Below, one piece after another: positions 53,585-62,194 of a stretch of DNA of 64,000 bases. Within the stretch, counting starts at the first letter, position 1. Each line of letters starts with the position of its first letter. The notes beneath the pieces are model-generated. The model was not told the origin of the DNA. It did no database searches and worked only from the letters and a program-made list of their open reading frames with translations. The stretch lies in contig NZ_JAUTAJ010000004.1 of NCBI RefSeq assembly GCF_030818485.1, forward strand, positions 785,001 to 849,000, written 5' to 3'. Origin of the DNA: Pseudoroseomonas cervicalis (GTDB lineage Bacteria; Pseudomonadota; Alphaproteobacteria; Acetobacterales; Acetobacteraceae). The translations under genes were made by a program, and so were the position numbers.

Positions 53585-55828
53585 TCAGTCGATCAGATCC
53601 TCGATCCGGATTGGCAGGCGGCGCAGCCGCCTTCCGGTGGCGTGGAACACCGCATTGGCGATGGCTGGCGCCACGCCGGTGATGCCGATCTCGCCCAGGC
53701 CCTTGGCGCCGATCGGGCCGATCTTGTCGTCCCGCTCGTCCAGCATCTCGACCTTGGTCTCCTGCACATCGGCATTCACCGCGATGTGGTACTCGGCCAT
53801 GTCGGCATTGGCCCAGGCGGCGAAGCGCTCATCCATCTCGGATTTCTCGCGCAACGCATTGGACAGGCCCCAGATCATGCCGCCCATCAGCTGGCTGTGC
53901 GCCGTCTGGGGGTTCAGGATGGTGCCCCCGGCGAACACCGCCACCATGCGCGGCACCCGCAGCATGCGGGTGCGCGGGTTGATCCGCACCTCCACGAATT
54001 GCGCGCCCAGCGCCATGGTGGTGAAGCTCTCCATATCCGGCCCGGCCTGCGGGAAGCCTGCGCGCCACAGCATGCGCGACTGCTTGGCGGGCATTTCCGG
54101 ATGCGCCCATTGGCTCAGCACCTCGACCTGGCCGCGCGGCAGGCTGCCCACGGCCTCGGCCAGGCTCTGGCGCCTGTTGCCGCTGACGACTTCGCCGTCC
54201 TCCAGCCGCAGGCGCTCCGGCGCTTCACCCTGGAAGGGGCCTTCCGCCTGGCAAAGTGCTGCAAACAGCTCGGCCCGCGCCGTCTCGGCCGCTTGGCCGA
54301 CGGCATTGCCGGTGGCCAGCGCCGTCGTGCTGCCGCCCGCCGCATTGGCCGGCGCCAGCGCGCTGTCGCCCAGCCGCACCGTCACCTTGTCCGGCGTCAG
54401 GCCCAGCCGCTCGGCGGCAATCTGCGCCAGGATGGTGTAGGTGCCGGTGCCGATCTCGGCCGCCGCGGTGCCCACCTCCACCCGCCCTTCGGCGGTGATG
54501 CGCAGACGGGCCGCGCTGGTGGTGATGAAGGTCGGATAGACCGAGGTAGCACAGCCCCAGCCCACCAGCTCGTCGCCCTCGCGCATGCTGCGCGGCGCAT
54601 GGTCCCGGCGCGACCAGCCGAACAGCTCGGCGCCGCGCTCGTAGCAGCGCAGCAGGGAGCGGCTGGACCAGGGCTTGCCATTGACCGGATCGCGCTCCGG
54701 CTCGTTGCGGCGGCGCAGCTCCACAGGATCCATGCGCAGCGCCGCGGCCATCTCGTCGAGCGCGCTTTCAAAGGCGAACATGGCCGGCGTCTCGGCCGGC
54801 GCGCGCATGAAGCCGGGCGCGTTCACATCCGTGCGGATGATGCCCTCGCGGAACCGCATCGCCGGGATGGCATAGAGCCGGGCCAGCACATCGCCGGCCG
54901 GGAAGCCGACATCATCGGTGCGGCTGGTCTGGTTCTCGCCTTCGTAATGCAGGCTGGTCAGCCGCCCGTCGCGCGTGGCGCCCAGGCGGATGCGCTGGCG
55001 CGTCTGCGGCCGGAAGGAGGAATTGCTGAAGCCCTGCTGGCGCGACAGCTGCAGCTTCACCGGCCTGCCCAGCATGCGCGCCGCGGCGATGGCCAGCAGG
55101 CTGCTCGGCAGCAGTGTCGCCTTGCCGCCGAAGGCGCCGCCGACATAGGCGGAGCGCACCCGCACCTTCTCCTTAGGCAGGCCGAAGGCCTGGGCGATGC
55201 CGGCCTGCATGCCGCCGGCCCATTGGCTCGGCACATGCACCTCGACATCGCTCTGGCCGTCCCAGATGGCCAGGGTGCCATAGAGCTCGATCGGGTTGTG
55301 GTGCTGCGGCGGCTCCTCATACTCCGCCTCGATGCGTGCCTCGGCGCTGGCCCAGGCGGCATCGGCATCGCCGACCTCCAGCTCGCCCGCCTGCTCATCG
55401 GCTTCGGCGCCCTCGGGCATCAACCCCATGGCGCCGCTCTCGGCCCGGTAGCGCGGCTGCAGCCGGGCGGCGGCCTCCTCGGCCAGCTCGCGTCGATCGG
55501 CCACCACCATGGCGACGATCTGGCCATGATAGCGGATCTCGTCGCCTTCCAGCGGGCGGAAATCCGAATGCGCATGGCCACCGGCCAGCAGGCCGGAATC
55601 CGCCTGCAGCTTCGGCATGTTCTCATGCGTCAGCACCAGCTGCACGCCCGGCTCGCGCAGCAGCGCCGCGCTGTCGATGGACAGCACGCGCCCGCGGGCG
55701 ATCGGGGCCAGGACCAGCGCGGCATGCAGCATGCCGGCATAGCCATGGTCCAGCGCATAGGCGGCGCGGCCGGTGACCTTGGCGCGGCCGTCGATGCGCG
55801 GCACCGGGGTTCCGATGATGGCGTTCAT
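53585..55828 (-). CDS. Molybdenum hydroxylase large (Mo-binding) subunit, PaoC-like
   Basis: The 747-residue protein is the molybdopterin-binding subunit of a xanthine dehydrogenase-family enzyme: N-terminal GTPVPRIDGRAKVTGRAAYA, the cofactor-contact regions AYVGGAFGGKA and NAPGFMRAPAETPAMFAFES, TGTYTILAQIAAERLGLTPD, and the catalytic glutamate E713 in KGLGEIGITG. It oxidises aldehydes or N-heterocycles with water as oxygen source. The length matches PaoC. The start at 55828 overlaps the FAD-subunit stop (ATGA). The order 2Fe-2S, FAD, Mo on the leftward strand is that of paoABC. No XdhC/PaoD-type maturation gene is adjacent. Confidence 0.93.
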   Translation of the reverse strand: MNAIIGTPVPRIDGRAKVTGRAAYALDHGYAGMLHAALVLAPIARGRVLSIDSAALLREPGVQLVLTHENMPKLQADSGLLAGGHAHSDFRPLEGDEIRYHGQIVAMVVADRRELAEEAAARLQPRYRAESGAMGLMPEGAEADEQAGELEVGDADAAWASAEARIEAEYEEPPQHHNPIELYGTLAIWDGQSDVEVHVPSQWAGGMQAGIAQAFGLPKEKVRVRSAYVGGAFGGKATLLPSSLLAIAAARMLGRPVKLQLSRQQGFSNSSFRPQTRQRIRLGATRDGRLTSLHYEGENQTSRTDDVGFPAGDVLARLYAIPAMRFREGIIRTDVNAPGFMRAPAETPAMFAFESALDEMAAALRMDPVELRRRNEPERDPVNGKPWSSRSLLRCYERGAELFGWSRRDHAPRSMREGDELVGWGCATSVYPTFITTSAARLRITAEGRVEVGTAAAEIGTGTYTILAQIAAERLGLTPDKVTVRLGDSALAPANAAGGSTTALATGNAVGQAAETARAELFAALCQAEGPFQGEAPERLRLEDGEVVSGNRRQSLAEAVGSLPRGQVEVLSQWAHPEMPAKQSRMLWRAGFPQAGPDMESFTTMALGAQFVEVRINPRTRMLRVPRMVAVFAGGTILNPQTAHSQLMGGMIWGLSNALREKSEMDERFAAWANADMAEYHIAVNADVQETKVEMLDERDDKIGPIGAKGLGEIGITGVAPAIANAVFHATGRRLRRLPIRIEDLID

Positions 55829-56829
55829 GCCGCGATCTCCTGCCCGCCGCGCTTCAGGGCCAGGCGCAGCGCTTCCTCCACCGTGCCCTGGCCCAGCGTC
55901 ACCTTGAATTCCTGCCCCGGGCGCGGGCGCGCCCCATCCATGGCGCGCTCCGCCGCGCCGCGCAGCAGCGCGGCACTGGGCGCCTGGCCGCGCAGCAGCT
56001 CCTCCGTCGCATGCGCCCGCCAGGGTGTGGTGGCCAGGCCGCCCAGCGCCACCCGTGCCTCGGCGATGCGCCCGCCCTCCAGCCGCAGCGCCACCGCGGC
56101 GGAGCTGATGGCGAAGGCGAAGGATTCCCGGTCGCGCACCTTCACATAGCAGGAGGCGCGCCCGGCCTCGGTGGCGGGCACGCGGATGGCGGTAAGGATC
56201 TCGCCCGGCTGCAGCGCCGTCTCGGCGTCCGGCTTCTCGCCATAGGGGATGTGGAAGGAATCGATCGGCAGGCTGCGCCGCCCGCCCGGCCCGGTCATCT
56301 CGACGATGGCGTCGAAGGCGGTCAGCGCCACGGCCCAGTCGCTGGGCATGGTGGCGATGCACTGGTCGGAGCCGCCGAGGATGGCATGGGTGCGGTTGAC
56401 ACCCTCCAGCGCGGCGCAGCCGCTGCCCGGCTTGCGCTTGTTGCACTGCTCATAGCGGGTGTCGCGGAAATAGGTGCAGCGCGTCCGCTGCAGCAGATTG
56501 CCGCCGACGGTTGCCATGTTGCGCAGCTGGGCCGAGGCCGCCAGCGACAGGCTTTCCGCCAGCGCCGGGTAGTCCTGGTTCAGCACGATGTCGTCGGCGA
56601 CCTCCGCCATCGGCGCCAGGGCGCCGAAGCGCAGCTCGCGCCCGGCGAGCTGGAAACCGCGCAGCTCGGCCACATCCTGCAGATCGACCACATGCTCGGG
56701 CCGCATCACGCCGATGCGCATCAGATCGACCAGCGTGGTGCCACCGGCGAGGTAGGACGTGCCCGGCTGCGCACCGGCGCGCAGCGCATCCTGCAGATCG
56801 GTGGCGCGATGATAGGAGAAGCCCTGCAT
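55825..56829 (-). CDS. Molybdenum hydroxylase FAD subunit with extra 4Fe-4S site, PaoB-like
   Basis: The 334-residue FAD-binding subunit begins MQGFSYHRATDLQDALRAGA and has the FAD loops YLAGGTTLVDLMRIGVMRPE and ATVGGNLLQRTRC. A cysteine-rich insertion holds C118, C129, C138 and C157 (RTRCTYFR, YEQCNKRKPGSGCAAL, GSDQCIATMPSDWAVAL). This insertion is the extra 4Fe-4S site known from E. coli PaoB (YagS) and absent in ordinary xanthine dehydrogenase FAD subunits. It passes electrons between the 2Fe-2S subunit and an acceptor. Both ends overlap the neighbouring genes by four or one bases. Confidence 0.93.
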   Translation of the reverse strand: MQGFSYHRATDLQDALRAGAQPGTSYLAGGTTLVDLMRIGVMRPEHVVDLQDVAELRGFQLAGRELRFGALAPMAEVADDIVLNQDYPALAESLSLAASAQLRNMATVGGNLLQRTRCTYFRDTRYEQCNKRKPGSGCAALEGVNRTHAILGGSDQCIATMPSDWAVALTAFDAIVEMTGPGGRRSLPIDSFHIPYGEKPDAETALQPGEILTAIRVPATEAGRASCYVKVRDRESFAFAISSAAVALRLEGGRIAEARVALGGLATTPWRAHATEELLRGQAPSAALLRGAAERAMDGARPRPGQEFKVTLGQGTVEEALRLALKRGGQEIAA

Positions 56830-57341
56830 CACACGCCCCCCTTGGCGGCCGCATCCTGGATCGCCTCGACGATCTTCGGATAGGCGGCGCAGCGGCAGAG
56901 ATTGCCGGACATGTATTCGCGGATCTCCTCGGCCGAGCCCGCATGGCCTTCGCGCACGCAGGCCACCGCCGAGATGATCTGCCCCGGCGTGCAATAGCCG
57001 CACTGGAAGGCGTCATGGTCGATGAAGGCCTGCTGCATCGGATGCAGCCTGTCGCCTTCGGCCAGGCCCTCGATGGTGGTGACGGATTTGCCCTGCGCCG
57101 CGACGGCGAGGGTCAGGCAGGAATTCACCCGCTGCCCGTCGACCAGCACGGTGCAGGCGCCACAGGCGCCCTGGTTGCAGCCCGGCTTGGCGCCGGTCAG
57201 GCCCAGATGGTCGCGCAACGCATCGAGCAGCGTGGTGCGCACATCCAGGCTCAGCCGGTGCGACTGGCCATTGACCTGCAGGAGGATGGTGGCGTCCTGG
57301 CGCATCGCCACGGACGGCGCCCTTTCGCGAACCTCGCCCAT
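56829..57341 (-). CDS. Molybdenum hydroxylase 2Fe-2S subunit, PaoA-like
   Basis: The 170-residue ferredoxin-type subunit has the plant-type 2Fe-2S cysteines C55, C60, C63 and C75 (GCNQGACGACTVLVDG, NSCLTLA) and the second cluster C114, C117, C149 and C151 (FQCGYCTPGQ, GNLCRCAAYP). E. coli PaoA starts with a Tat signal and is periplasmic. This protein has no signal peptide, so the complex is probably cytoplasmic, like most xanthine dehydrogenases. The start 57341 has GGAGACGGG upstream; a shorter start at 57305 is possible. Its stop overlaps the FAD-subunit start (TGATG), forming a tightly coupled three-gene operon. Confidence 0.93.
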   Translation of the reverse strand: MGEVRERAPSVAMRQDATILLQVNGQSHRLSLDVRTTLLDALRDHLGLTGAKPGCNQGACGACTVLVDGQRVNSCLTLAVAAQGKSVTTIEGLAEGDRLHPMQQAFIDHDAFQCGYCTPGQIISAVACVREGHAGSAEEIREYMSGNLCRCAAYPKIVEAIQDAAAKGGV

Positions 57342-57449
57342 ATCCCGTCTCCGCTTGCTGTGAACCCGCATCTCGGGGCCACAACGCGACAGGGCGGTAC
57401 GGGTGCCTTCACAGGGCCGTGGCCGGGAAGGGCCAGCGCCAGCCTGGCC

Positions 57450-58484
57450 TCAGTTGAGGCCGTGGTGGTTGCGGTACCAGGTGACGAAGCGCTCAAGCCC
57501 CGTCGCCAGCGGGGTGGAGGGAGCGAAGCCGATGGCGGCGCGCAGGAGCGAGACATCGGCCCAGGTGCGCTCCACATCGCCGGGCTGCATCGGCAGTTCC
57601 TGGCGGATCGCCTCGCGCCCGGTGAAGCGCTCCAGCAGCGTCACCACCTCGTTCACCATCACCGGCGAGTCATTGCCGATATTGAACAGGCGATGCGGCA
57701 CGGAGGGCGAAATGCGGCCGGGCTCCTCGGCCGCGCAGGGCGGTGTCACGGCCAGGCGGGCGATGGCCTCGACGATCTCGTCGATATAGGTGAAGTCGCG
57801 CCACAGCTTGCCGCCATCATAGAGCGGGATGGGCTCGCCCGCGAACAGGGCGCGGGTGAACTTCCAATAGGCCATGTCGGGGCGGCCGAAGGGGCCATAG
57901 ACCGTGAAGAAGCGCAGCCCGGTCACCGGCAGGCGATAGAGATGTGCATAGGTCTGCGCCATCAGCTCATTGGCGCGCTTGGTGGCGGCGTAGAGCGAGA
58001 CCGGCTGCTCCACCGCATCCCGCTCCTGGAACGGCACCTTGGTGTTGGCGCCATAGACCGAGGAGGAGGAGGCGTAGATCAGGTGGCGCACCGGGTGGTG
58101 GCGCGCCGCCTCCAGCACCTCGAGGAAGCCGTCGACATTGGCCGAGGTATAGGCGCGCGGATTGTCGAGCGAGTAGCGGACGCCGGCCTGCGCCGCCAGG
58201 TGCATGACATAGTCCGGCCGCGTCTCGGCCCAGACCGTGGCCAGCGCGCCGGGCTCGGCGATGTCGAGCTCGCGGAAGCGGAAGCCCGGGCTGGCGCCCA
58301 GGCGCCGCAGCCGCGCCTGCTTCAGGGCAGGATCGTAATAGTCGGTCAGGACGTCGACGCCGGTGACTTCGGCGCCGGCCGCGAGCAGGCGCTGCGACAG
58401 GGCGGCACCGATGAAGCCGGCCGCGCCGGTGACCAGCACGCGCGCGCCGGTCAGGTCCGGGGCGGGGGAGGGGATTGCGTTCAC
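57450..58484 (-). CDS. NAD-dependent nucleotide-sugar epimerase, UDP-glucuronate 4-epimerase type
   Basis: The 344-residue extended short-chain dehydrogenase has the NAD motif VLVTGAAGFIGAALSQRLLA, the catalytic SSSSVYG with YAATKRANE (Y and K of the YxxxK pair), and RFFTVYGPFGRPDMAYWKFT, the last typical of UDP-glucuronate 4-epimerases making UDP-galacturonate for surface polysaccharide. It overlaps by four bases the stop of the large glycosyltransferase gene upstream on the same strand, which supports a polysaccharide role. The precise sugar is inferred from motif similarity. Confidence 0.9.
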   Translation of the reverse strand: MNAIPSPAPDLTGARVLVTGAAGFIGAALSQRLLAAGAEVTGVDVLTDYYDPALKQARLRRLGASPGFRFRELDIAEPGALATVWAETRPDYVMHLAAQAGVRYSLDNPRAYTSANVDGFLEVLEAARHHPVRHLIYASSSSVYGANTKVPFQERDAVEQPVSLYAATKRANELMAQTYAHLYRLPVTGLRFFTVYGPFGRPDMAYWKFTRALFAGEPIPLYDGGKLWRDFTYIDEIVEAIARLAVTPPCAAEEPGRISPSVPHRLFNIGNDSPVMVNEVVTLLERFTGREAIRQELPMQPGDVERTWADVSLLRAAIGFAPSTPLATGLERFVTWYRNHHGLN

Positions 58485-61039
58485 GAGGCGGGTGTCAGGA
58501 AGCTTTGCTGCTCAAGAAAGGCAAGACGCGACGCATGGTCGTCGAGGCGGCAGAGCATGAAGCCACGCAGCCCGGCGCCGATGCGGGTCTCCGCCTCGCC
58601 GGCAATTCCTTCCGCCGGAATGCCGGCACCATTGTCGAGTTCCAGATCCAGGGGTGTGCCGGCGGGCAGCGCCGGAAGGTCGAGCATATAGGTGACATCG
58701 CCCTGCGGTTGCAATGCCAGCTCGGCCACCGCCAGCACGCTGCCATCGGCGGCGGCGCGCAGCGTCACGTTGAGCGCCTCGGGCGGCGTGCGCAGCTCCA
58801 GATAGAGGCGCAGCGGCGCGCCGGCGGCCTGGGGCGGCAGCGGCAGGCGCAGCGCCGCGCTGCCCTCGCGGCACCACACGCCCCATTCCTCCATGCGGTG
58901 CCAGCCCGGACCTTCCCGCGTCGCATCGGCCATGGCCTGCGCCAGCTCCGGCCGCGGCGCCATGCTGCGGCGGGTGGCGTAGCGCTGGCCCAGCGCCAGC
59001 TGCGCCTGCTGCAGCGGCGGGCGCGGCGCCTGGCGCGCCAGATCGGCGATGGCGGCCAGCACATCGTCCTTCACCGCCGACCAGCTGCGCGGCCGGCCGC
59101 GCTCGCGCACCACCGCCTCCTGCGCCTGGCGGAAGCCGGCATCGAAGGCCACGCGCTCCAGCAGCGCCACCAGCTCCGGCAGGTTCTGCGGGGTGAAATA
59201 CAGCGCCGCTTCGCCACCCGCCTCGGTCAGGGCGGAATGGCGCGGCGTCACCACCACCTTGCCATGCGCCAGGGATTCGGTGATCGGCAGGCCCCAGCCC
59301 TCGTAATGGCTGTTGTAGACGGTGAAGGCGCAGCCCTCATACAACGCGTCCAGCTCCTGGTCGGAGACCTGGGAGAGCAGCAGCACATGGCGTTGCAGCT
59401 CAGGCGCGTTGCGCAGCAGCGTCATCGCCGCCTCGGCATGCCAGCCCGGCTTGCCGACGCAGACCAGCCGCGGCACCCGGCCCGGGCCGTGCTGGCGCAG
59501 CAGCTGGAGCCAGGCGCTGAACACCAGCAGATGGTTCTTGCGGCTTTCCAGCGTGGCGACGAACAGCGCGTAGCTCTCGCCCGGCCGCAGCGCGCGCAGC
59601 GCTTCCAGCCCGGCGCCGGGGGCGCGGGCCATCAGCTCGCGCGGGTCGGCATCCAGCCGCACCACATGGCCGGCCGGGGCGATGCCGGGCAGCAGCGCCT
59701 CCATCTGCCGGCGCACATCCTGCAGCGTGTTCTGCGAATTGCAGATCAGCCCGTCGGCATGCAGCGCCATGGCGGCGAACCAGCGGGCGTAGTCGCGCAC
59801 CATGCTCTGCTGGCAATGCTCCGGCACGATCAGCGGCACGCAATCATGCAGGAAGGGGATGTAGCGCAGCCCATGGCGGCGCTGCATGTCGCGCAGCGCG
59901 CGGAAATACTCCGACAGCCCCCAGGAATTGCCGAGATTGACCAGGATGGCACCGGCGGGGAAGGCGATCGGCGCGCTGCCGGCGATGCGGGCGCGCAACG
60001 CGTCGCGCGCCGCCACCCAGCCCGGCTCGGCCGGGTCGGCGCCGGTGCCGGCCTGGGCGCAAAGCGCGTCGAAGGCCTCGGCGGGCACTTCGCGCCAGCA
60101 CAGGGCCTGGCGGTCGTAATCGGCCAGCTGGATGCGCAGGCCGGCGGGCGCGCCCTCGGACATGGCGCGGCGGACGATGCCCATCTGCACGCGCTGGATG
60201 CCGGTGGGCGTGCGGAAGCCGTTGAAATAGACGAGGACGTCCGAGACATCGAGGTAGAGATGCGTCGTGCCGCTCACTGCCGGCGCGACGCTGGCGGCGG
60301 GCGGCGCCGCGGCGATCACCGGGGCGGGGGCAGGGGCCGCCGGTTCAGGGATAGGGGCCGGGGCAGGCGGCGGGGCGGCCGGCGCCGCCGGCTCGGCGAA
60401 GGGATCATGCGCGAAGGGGTCGTGATAGAGGACCGGCGCGGCCGGCTCGGCCGGCGGCTCCTCCGCGGCCGGCGCGGGCGGGATCTCGGCCTCGGGCGCC
60501 GCGGCGGGCAGCTCCGGCGTGGCCGGCGGCTCCACCAGCAGCGCGGGCGGGGCGTCTGGCGCGGGCGGCAGCGCCTCGGCCGGCGGCTCGGCGGGCTGTG
60601 CCGCCGGCGGCGGGTCGAAGGCCGGCACCGGCGCGATGCGCGTCTCGGCCGGCCCCTCCAGCCAGGAGGCGGTGGCGGAGGCCTCGCGCCAGGCATCGGC
60701 ATTGCCGGGGTCCAGCGACACGGCGCGGGCATAATGCTGCGCCGCCTCGCGCCGCTGGCCCAGCAGCTTGTGCGCGTGGCCGAGCTGCAGCTGCAGATCG
60801 GCATCCTCCGGCGCCAGCCGCTCGGCATCCTGGTAGCGCGCCAGCGCCTCGCTCAGATAGCCGGCCTCCTTCAGGCAATGGCCCTGCTGCACCATCAGCG
60901 GCCAGGCCTCCGGCCGCAGCGCGACGACGCGGCCATAGAGTTCGGCGGCCTCGGTCCAGGACGCGGCGTCACGGCGCTGATCGGCGGCGGCGAGCAGCGC
61001 GTCGGCTTCGGAAGGGGCAGGATCGAGATCGAGGCTCAT
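58481..61039 (-). CDS. Large glycosyltransferase (GT4) with N-terminal TPR repeats
   Basis: The 852-residue protein has three regions. Residues about 10-125 are TPR-like helix pairs (SWTEAAELYGRVVALRPEAW, YLSEALARYQDAERLAPEDA, QRREAAQHYARAVSLDPGNA). Residues about 135-260 are a proline/alanine-rich linker. A GT-B glycosyltransferase follows (LYLDVSDVLVYFNGFRTPTG, ATLESRKNHLLVFSAWLQLL, SHYEGWGLPITESLAHGKVV with the E of the EX7E motif). After it comes a C-terminal beta-rich region (LRLYLELRTPPEALNVTLRA). It probably adds sugars to a surface polysaccharide, with the TPR part organising partners. The start 61039 follows GGTGCAT-poor sequence, and an upstream extension of 54 residues is non-homologous. 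The epimerase gene overlaps its stop. Confidence 0.87.
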   Translation of the reverse strand: MSLDLDPAPSEADALLAAADQRRDAASWTEAAELYGRVVALRPEAWPLMVQQGHCLKEAGYLSEALARYQDAERLAPEDADLQLQLGHAHKLLGQRREAAQHYARAVSLDPGNADAWREASATASWLEGPAETRIAPVPAFDPPPAAQPAEPPAEALPPAPDAPPALLVEPPATPELPAAAPEAEIPPAPAAEEPPAEPAAPVLYHDPFAHDPFAEPAAPAAPPPAPAPIPEPAAPAPAPVIAAAPPAASVAPAVSGTTHLYLDVSDVLVYFNGFRTPTGIQRVQMGIVRRAMSEGAPAGLRIQLADYDRQALCWREVPAEAFDALCAQAGTGADPAEPGWVAARDALRARIAGSAPIAFPAGAILVNLGNSWGLSEYFRALRDMQRRHGLRYIPFLHDCVPLIVPEHCQQSMVRDYARWFAAMALHADGLICNSQNTLQDVRRQMEALLPGIAPAGHVVRLDADPRELMARAPGAGLEALRALRPGESYALFVATLESRKNHLLVFSAWLQLLRQHGPGRVPRLVCVGKPGWHAEAAMTLLRNAPELQRHVLLLSQVSDQELDALYEGCAFTVYNSHYEGWGLPITESLAHGKVVVTPRHSALTEAGGEAALYFTPQNLPELVALLERVAFDAGFRQAQEAVVRERGRPRSWSAVKDDVLAAIADLARQAPRPPLQQAQLALGQRYATRRSMAPRPELAQAMADATREGPGWHRMEEWGVWCREGSAALRLPLPPQAAGAPLRLYLELRTPPEALNVTLRAAADGSVLAVAELALQPQGDVTYMLDLPALPAGTPLDLELDNGAGIPAEGIAGEAETRIGAGLRGFMLCRLDDHASRLAFLEQQSFLTPAS

Positions 61040-61088
61040 GCCGCATCCTCGTAAAGCAGCCCCCCGGGGCGTGCAATTGGCGGTGCGG

Positions 61089-61841
61089 TCAGCGCCAGGG
61101 CAGGGCTTCGCCACCGCCAAGCACGGCCTCCGCCGCCGCCGACCAGCCCTGGCCGTCATGCAGCACCATGCCGGGCGCGATGCCGTCCGGCCCGCGGCCA
61201 CCGCGCCGCCCGCGCAGCAGCGCCCGGCGCGACTCCCGCCCGGCGCGCGGCCAGAGCGGAAAAAGCGACACTTCTCCGCACCCTACGTCGCGCAGCGCGG
61301 CGGCGCCTTCCGAGAAGCGGGCGGTCGGCAGCACCAGGGTCAGGCTGCCACGATGGCGCAGCGGGGCCGCCAGGGCGGCGGCCCAGGCCTCGAGGCCTGG
61401 GCCTTCGCCGGCATGGGTGGCGCCGGCGCGCAGCGGCACGGGCGGTGCGCTGCCCTCCGGCCAGTAGGGCGGATTGGCGAAAGCGTGATCGCAGCGCGGC
61501 CAGGCGCGGCGCAGGGCCGGGTCGGCGATGTCGCCGGTCAGCACCTCGACCGCCGCCGCATGGCCGTTGCGCGCCGCATTCTCCCGCGCCAGCGCCGCCA
61601 GTTCCGGATCGCGCTCCACGGCGATGACGCGCAGCCCCGGCAGGCGGGCCAGCAGGCACAGGAAGACGGCGCCGCTGCCGCAGCCGCCCTCCAGCACCGT
61701 CTCGCCGGGGCGGGCGGGGATGGCGGCGGCCAGCATCACCGCGTCCAGCCCGGCGCGCAGGCCCTGGCGCGGCTGGCGCAGGGCCACCCGGCCGCCGAGC
61801 AGCCGGTCCTCGCTGCAGGCATCGGGCTGGGCGAGGCTCAT
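61089..61841 (-). CDS. TrmN6-like N6-adenine tRNA methyltransferase
   Basis: The 250-residue Rossmann methyltransferase has the SAM motif VLEGGCGSGAVFLCLLARLP, the acidic VIAVERDPELAALARENAAR, and the catalytic FANPPYWPEG (NPPY, for amino-group methylation). The early block EDRLLGGRVALRQPRQGLRA is typical of the YfiC/TrmN6 family that methylates A37 of tRNA1-Val. RNA target identity is inferred from the family. The start overlaps the DUF2007 stop (ATGA), so the two form a small unit upstream of the glycosyltransferase. Confidence 0.88.
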   Translation of the reverse strand: MSLAQPDACSEDRLLGGRVALRQPRQGLRAGLDAVMLAAAIPARPGETVLEGGCGSGAVFLCLLARLPGLRVIAVERDPELAALARENAARNGHAAAVEVLTGDIADPALRRAWPRCDHAFANPPYWPEGSAPPVPLRAGATHAGEGPGLEAWAAALAAPLRHRGSLTLVLPTARFSEGAAALRDVGCGEVSLFPLWPRAGRESRRALLRGRRGGRGPDGIAPGMVLHDGQGWSAAAEAVLGGGEALPWR

Positions 61842-62065
61842 GCCCCCGCCTCCTCCGCCGGGGGGAAGCCGGCCTGGCGCAGCACGGAGACGGCGCGGCC
61901 ATGATCCTCCGGCAGCACGGCCAGCCGGCGGGGAAAGGCACCGATGCCGCCATGCAGCGCCGAGACATGCGTGTCCAGCTGCAGGCTGGGAATGCCGGCG
62001 TCGGAGAGCAGAGCCGCCAGGAAGGTCAGCCGCACCGGGTCCAGGCTTTCGGCCACCACCCGCAT
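61838..62065 (-). CDS. DUF2007-family small protein
   Basis: The 75-residue product MRVVAESLDPVRLTFLAALL... matches the DUF2007 pattern: LSDAGIPSLQLDTHVSALHG, then RLAVLPEDHGRAVSVLRQAG. These ferredoxin-like ACT-resembling domains are called putative signal-transducing proteins, but no biochemical role is known. It is translationally coupled to the TrmN6-like gene by an ATGA overlap. It is divergent from the polyprenyl synthase gene, with 129 bases between them. Confidence 0.85.
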   Translation of the reverse strand: MRVVAESLDPVRLTFLAALLSDAGIPSLQLDTHVSALHGGIGAFPRRLAVLPEDHGRAVSVLRQAGFPPAEEAGA

Positions 62066-62194
62066 GGTCGATCATGCTCCGTCGAGAGAGAAGGGGATGC
62101 AGCGCCCGCCCGCGGCGGCGCGTCCGGAGGCAAGCTTGCTGGCCCGGACCCCGGTGGCTATGGTGCCCGCCCCAGCACAGAGGTCAATGGCCGC

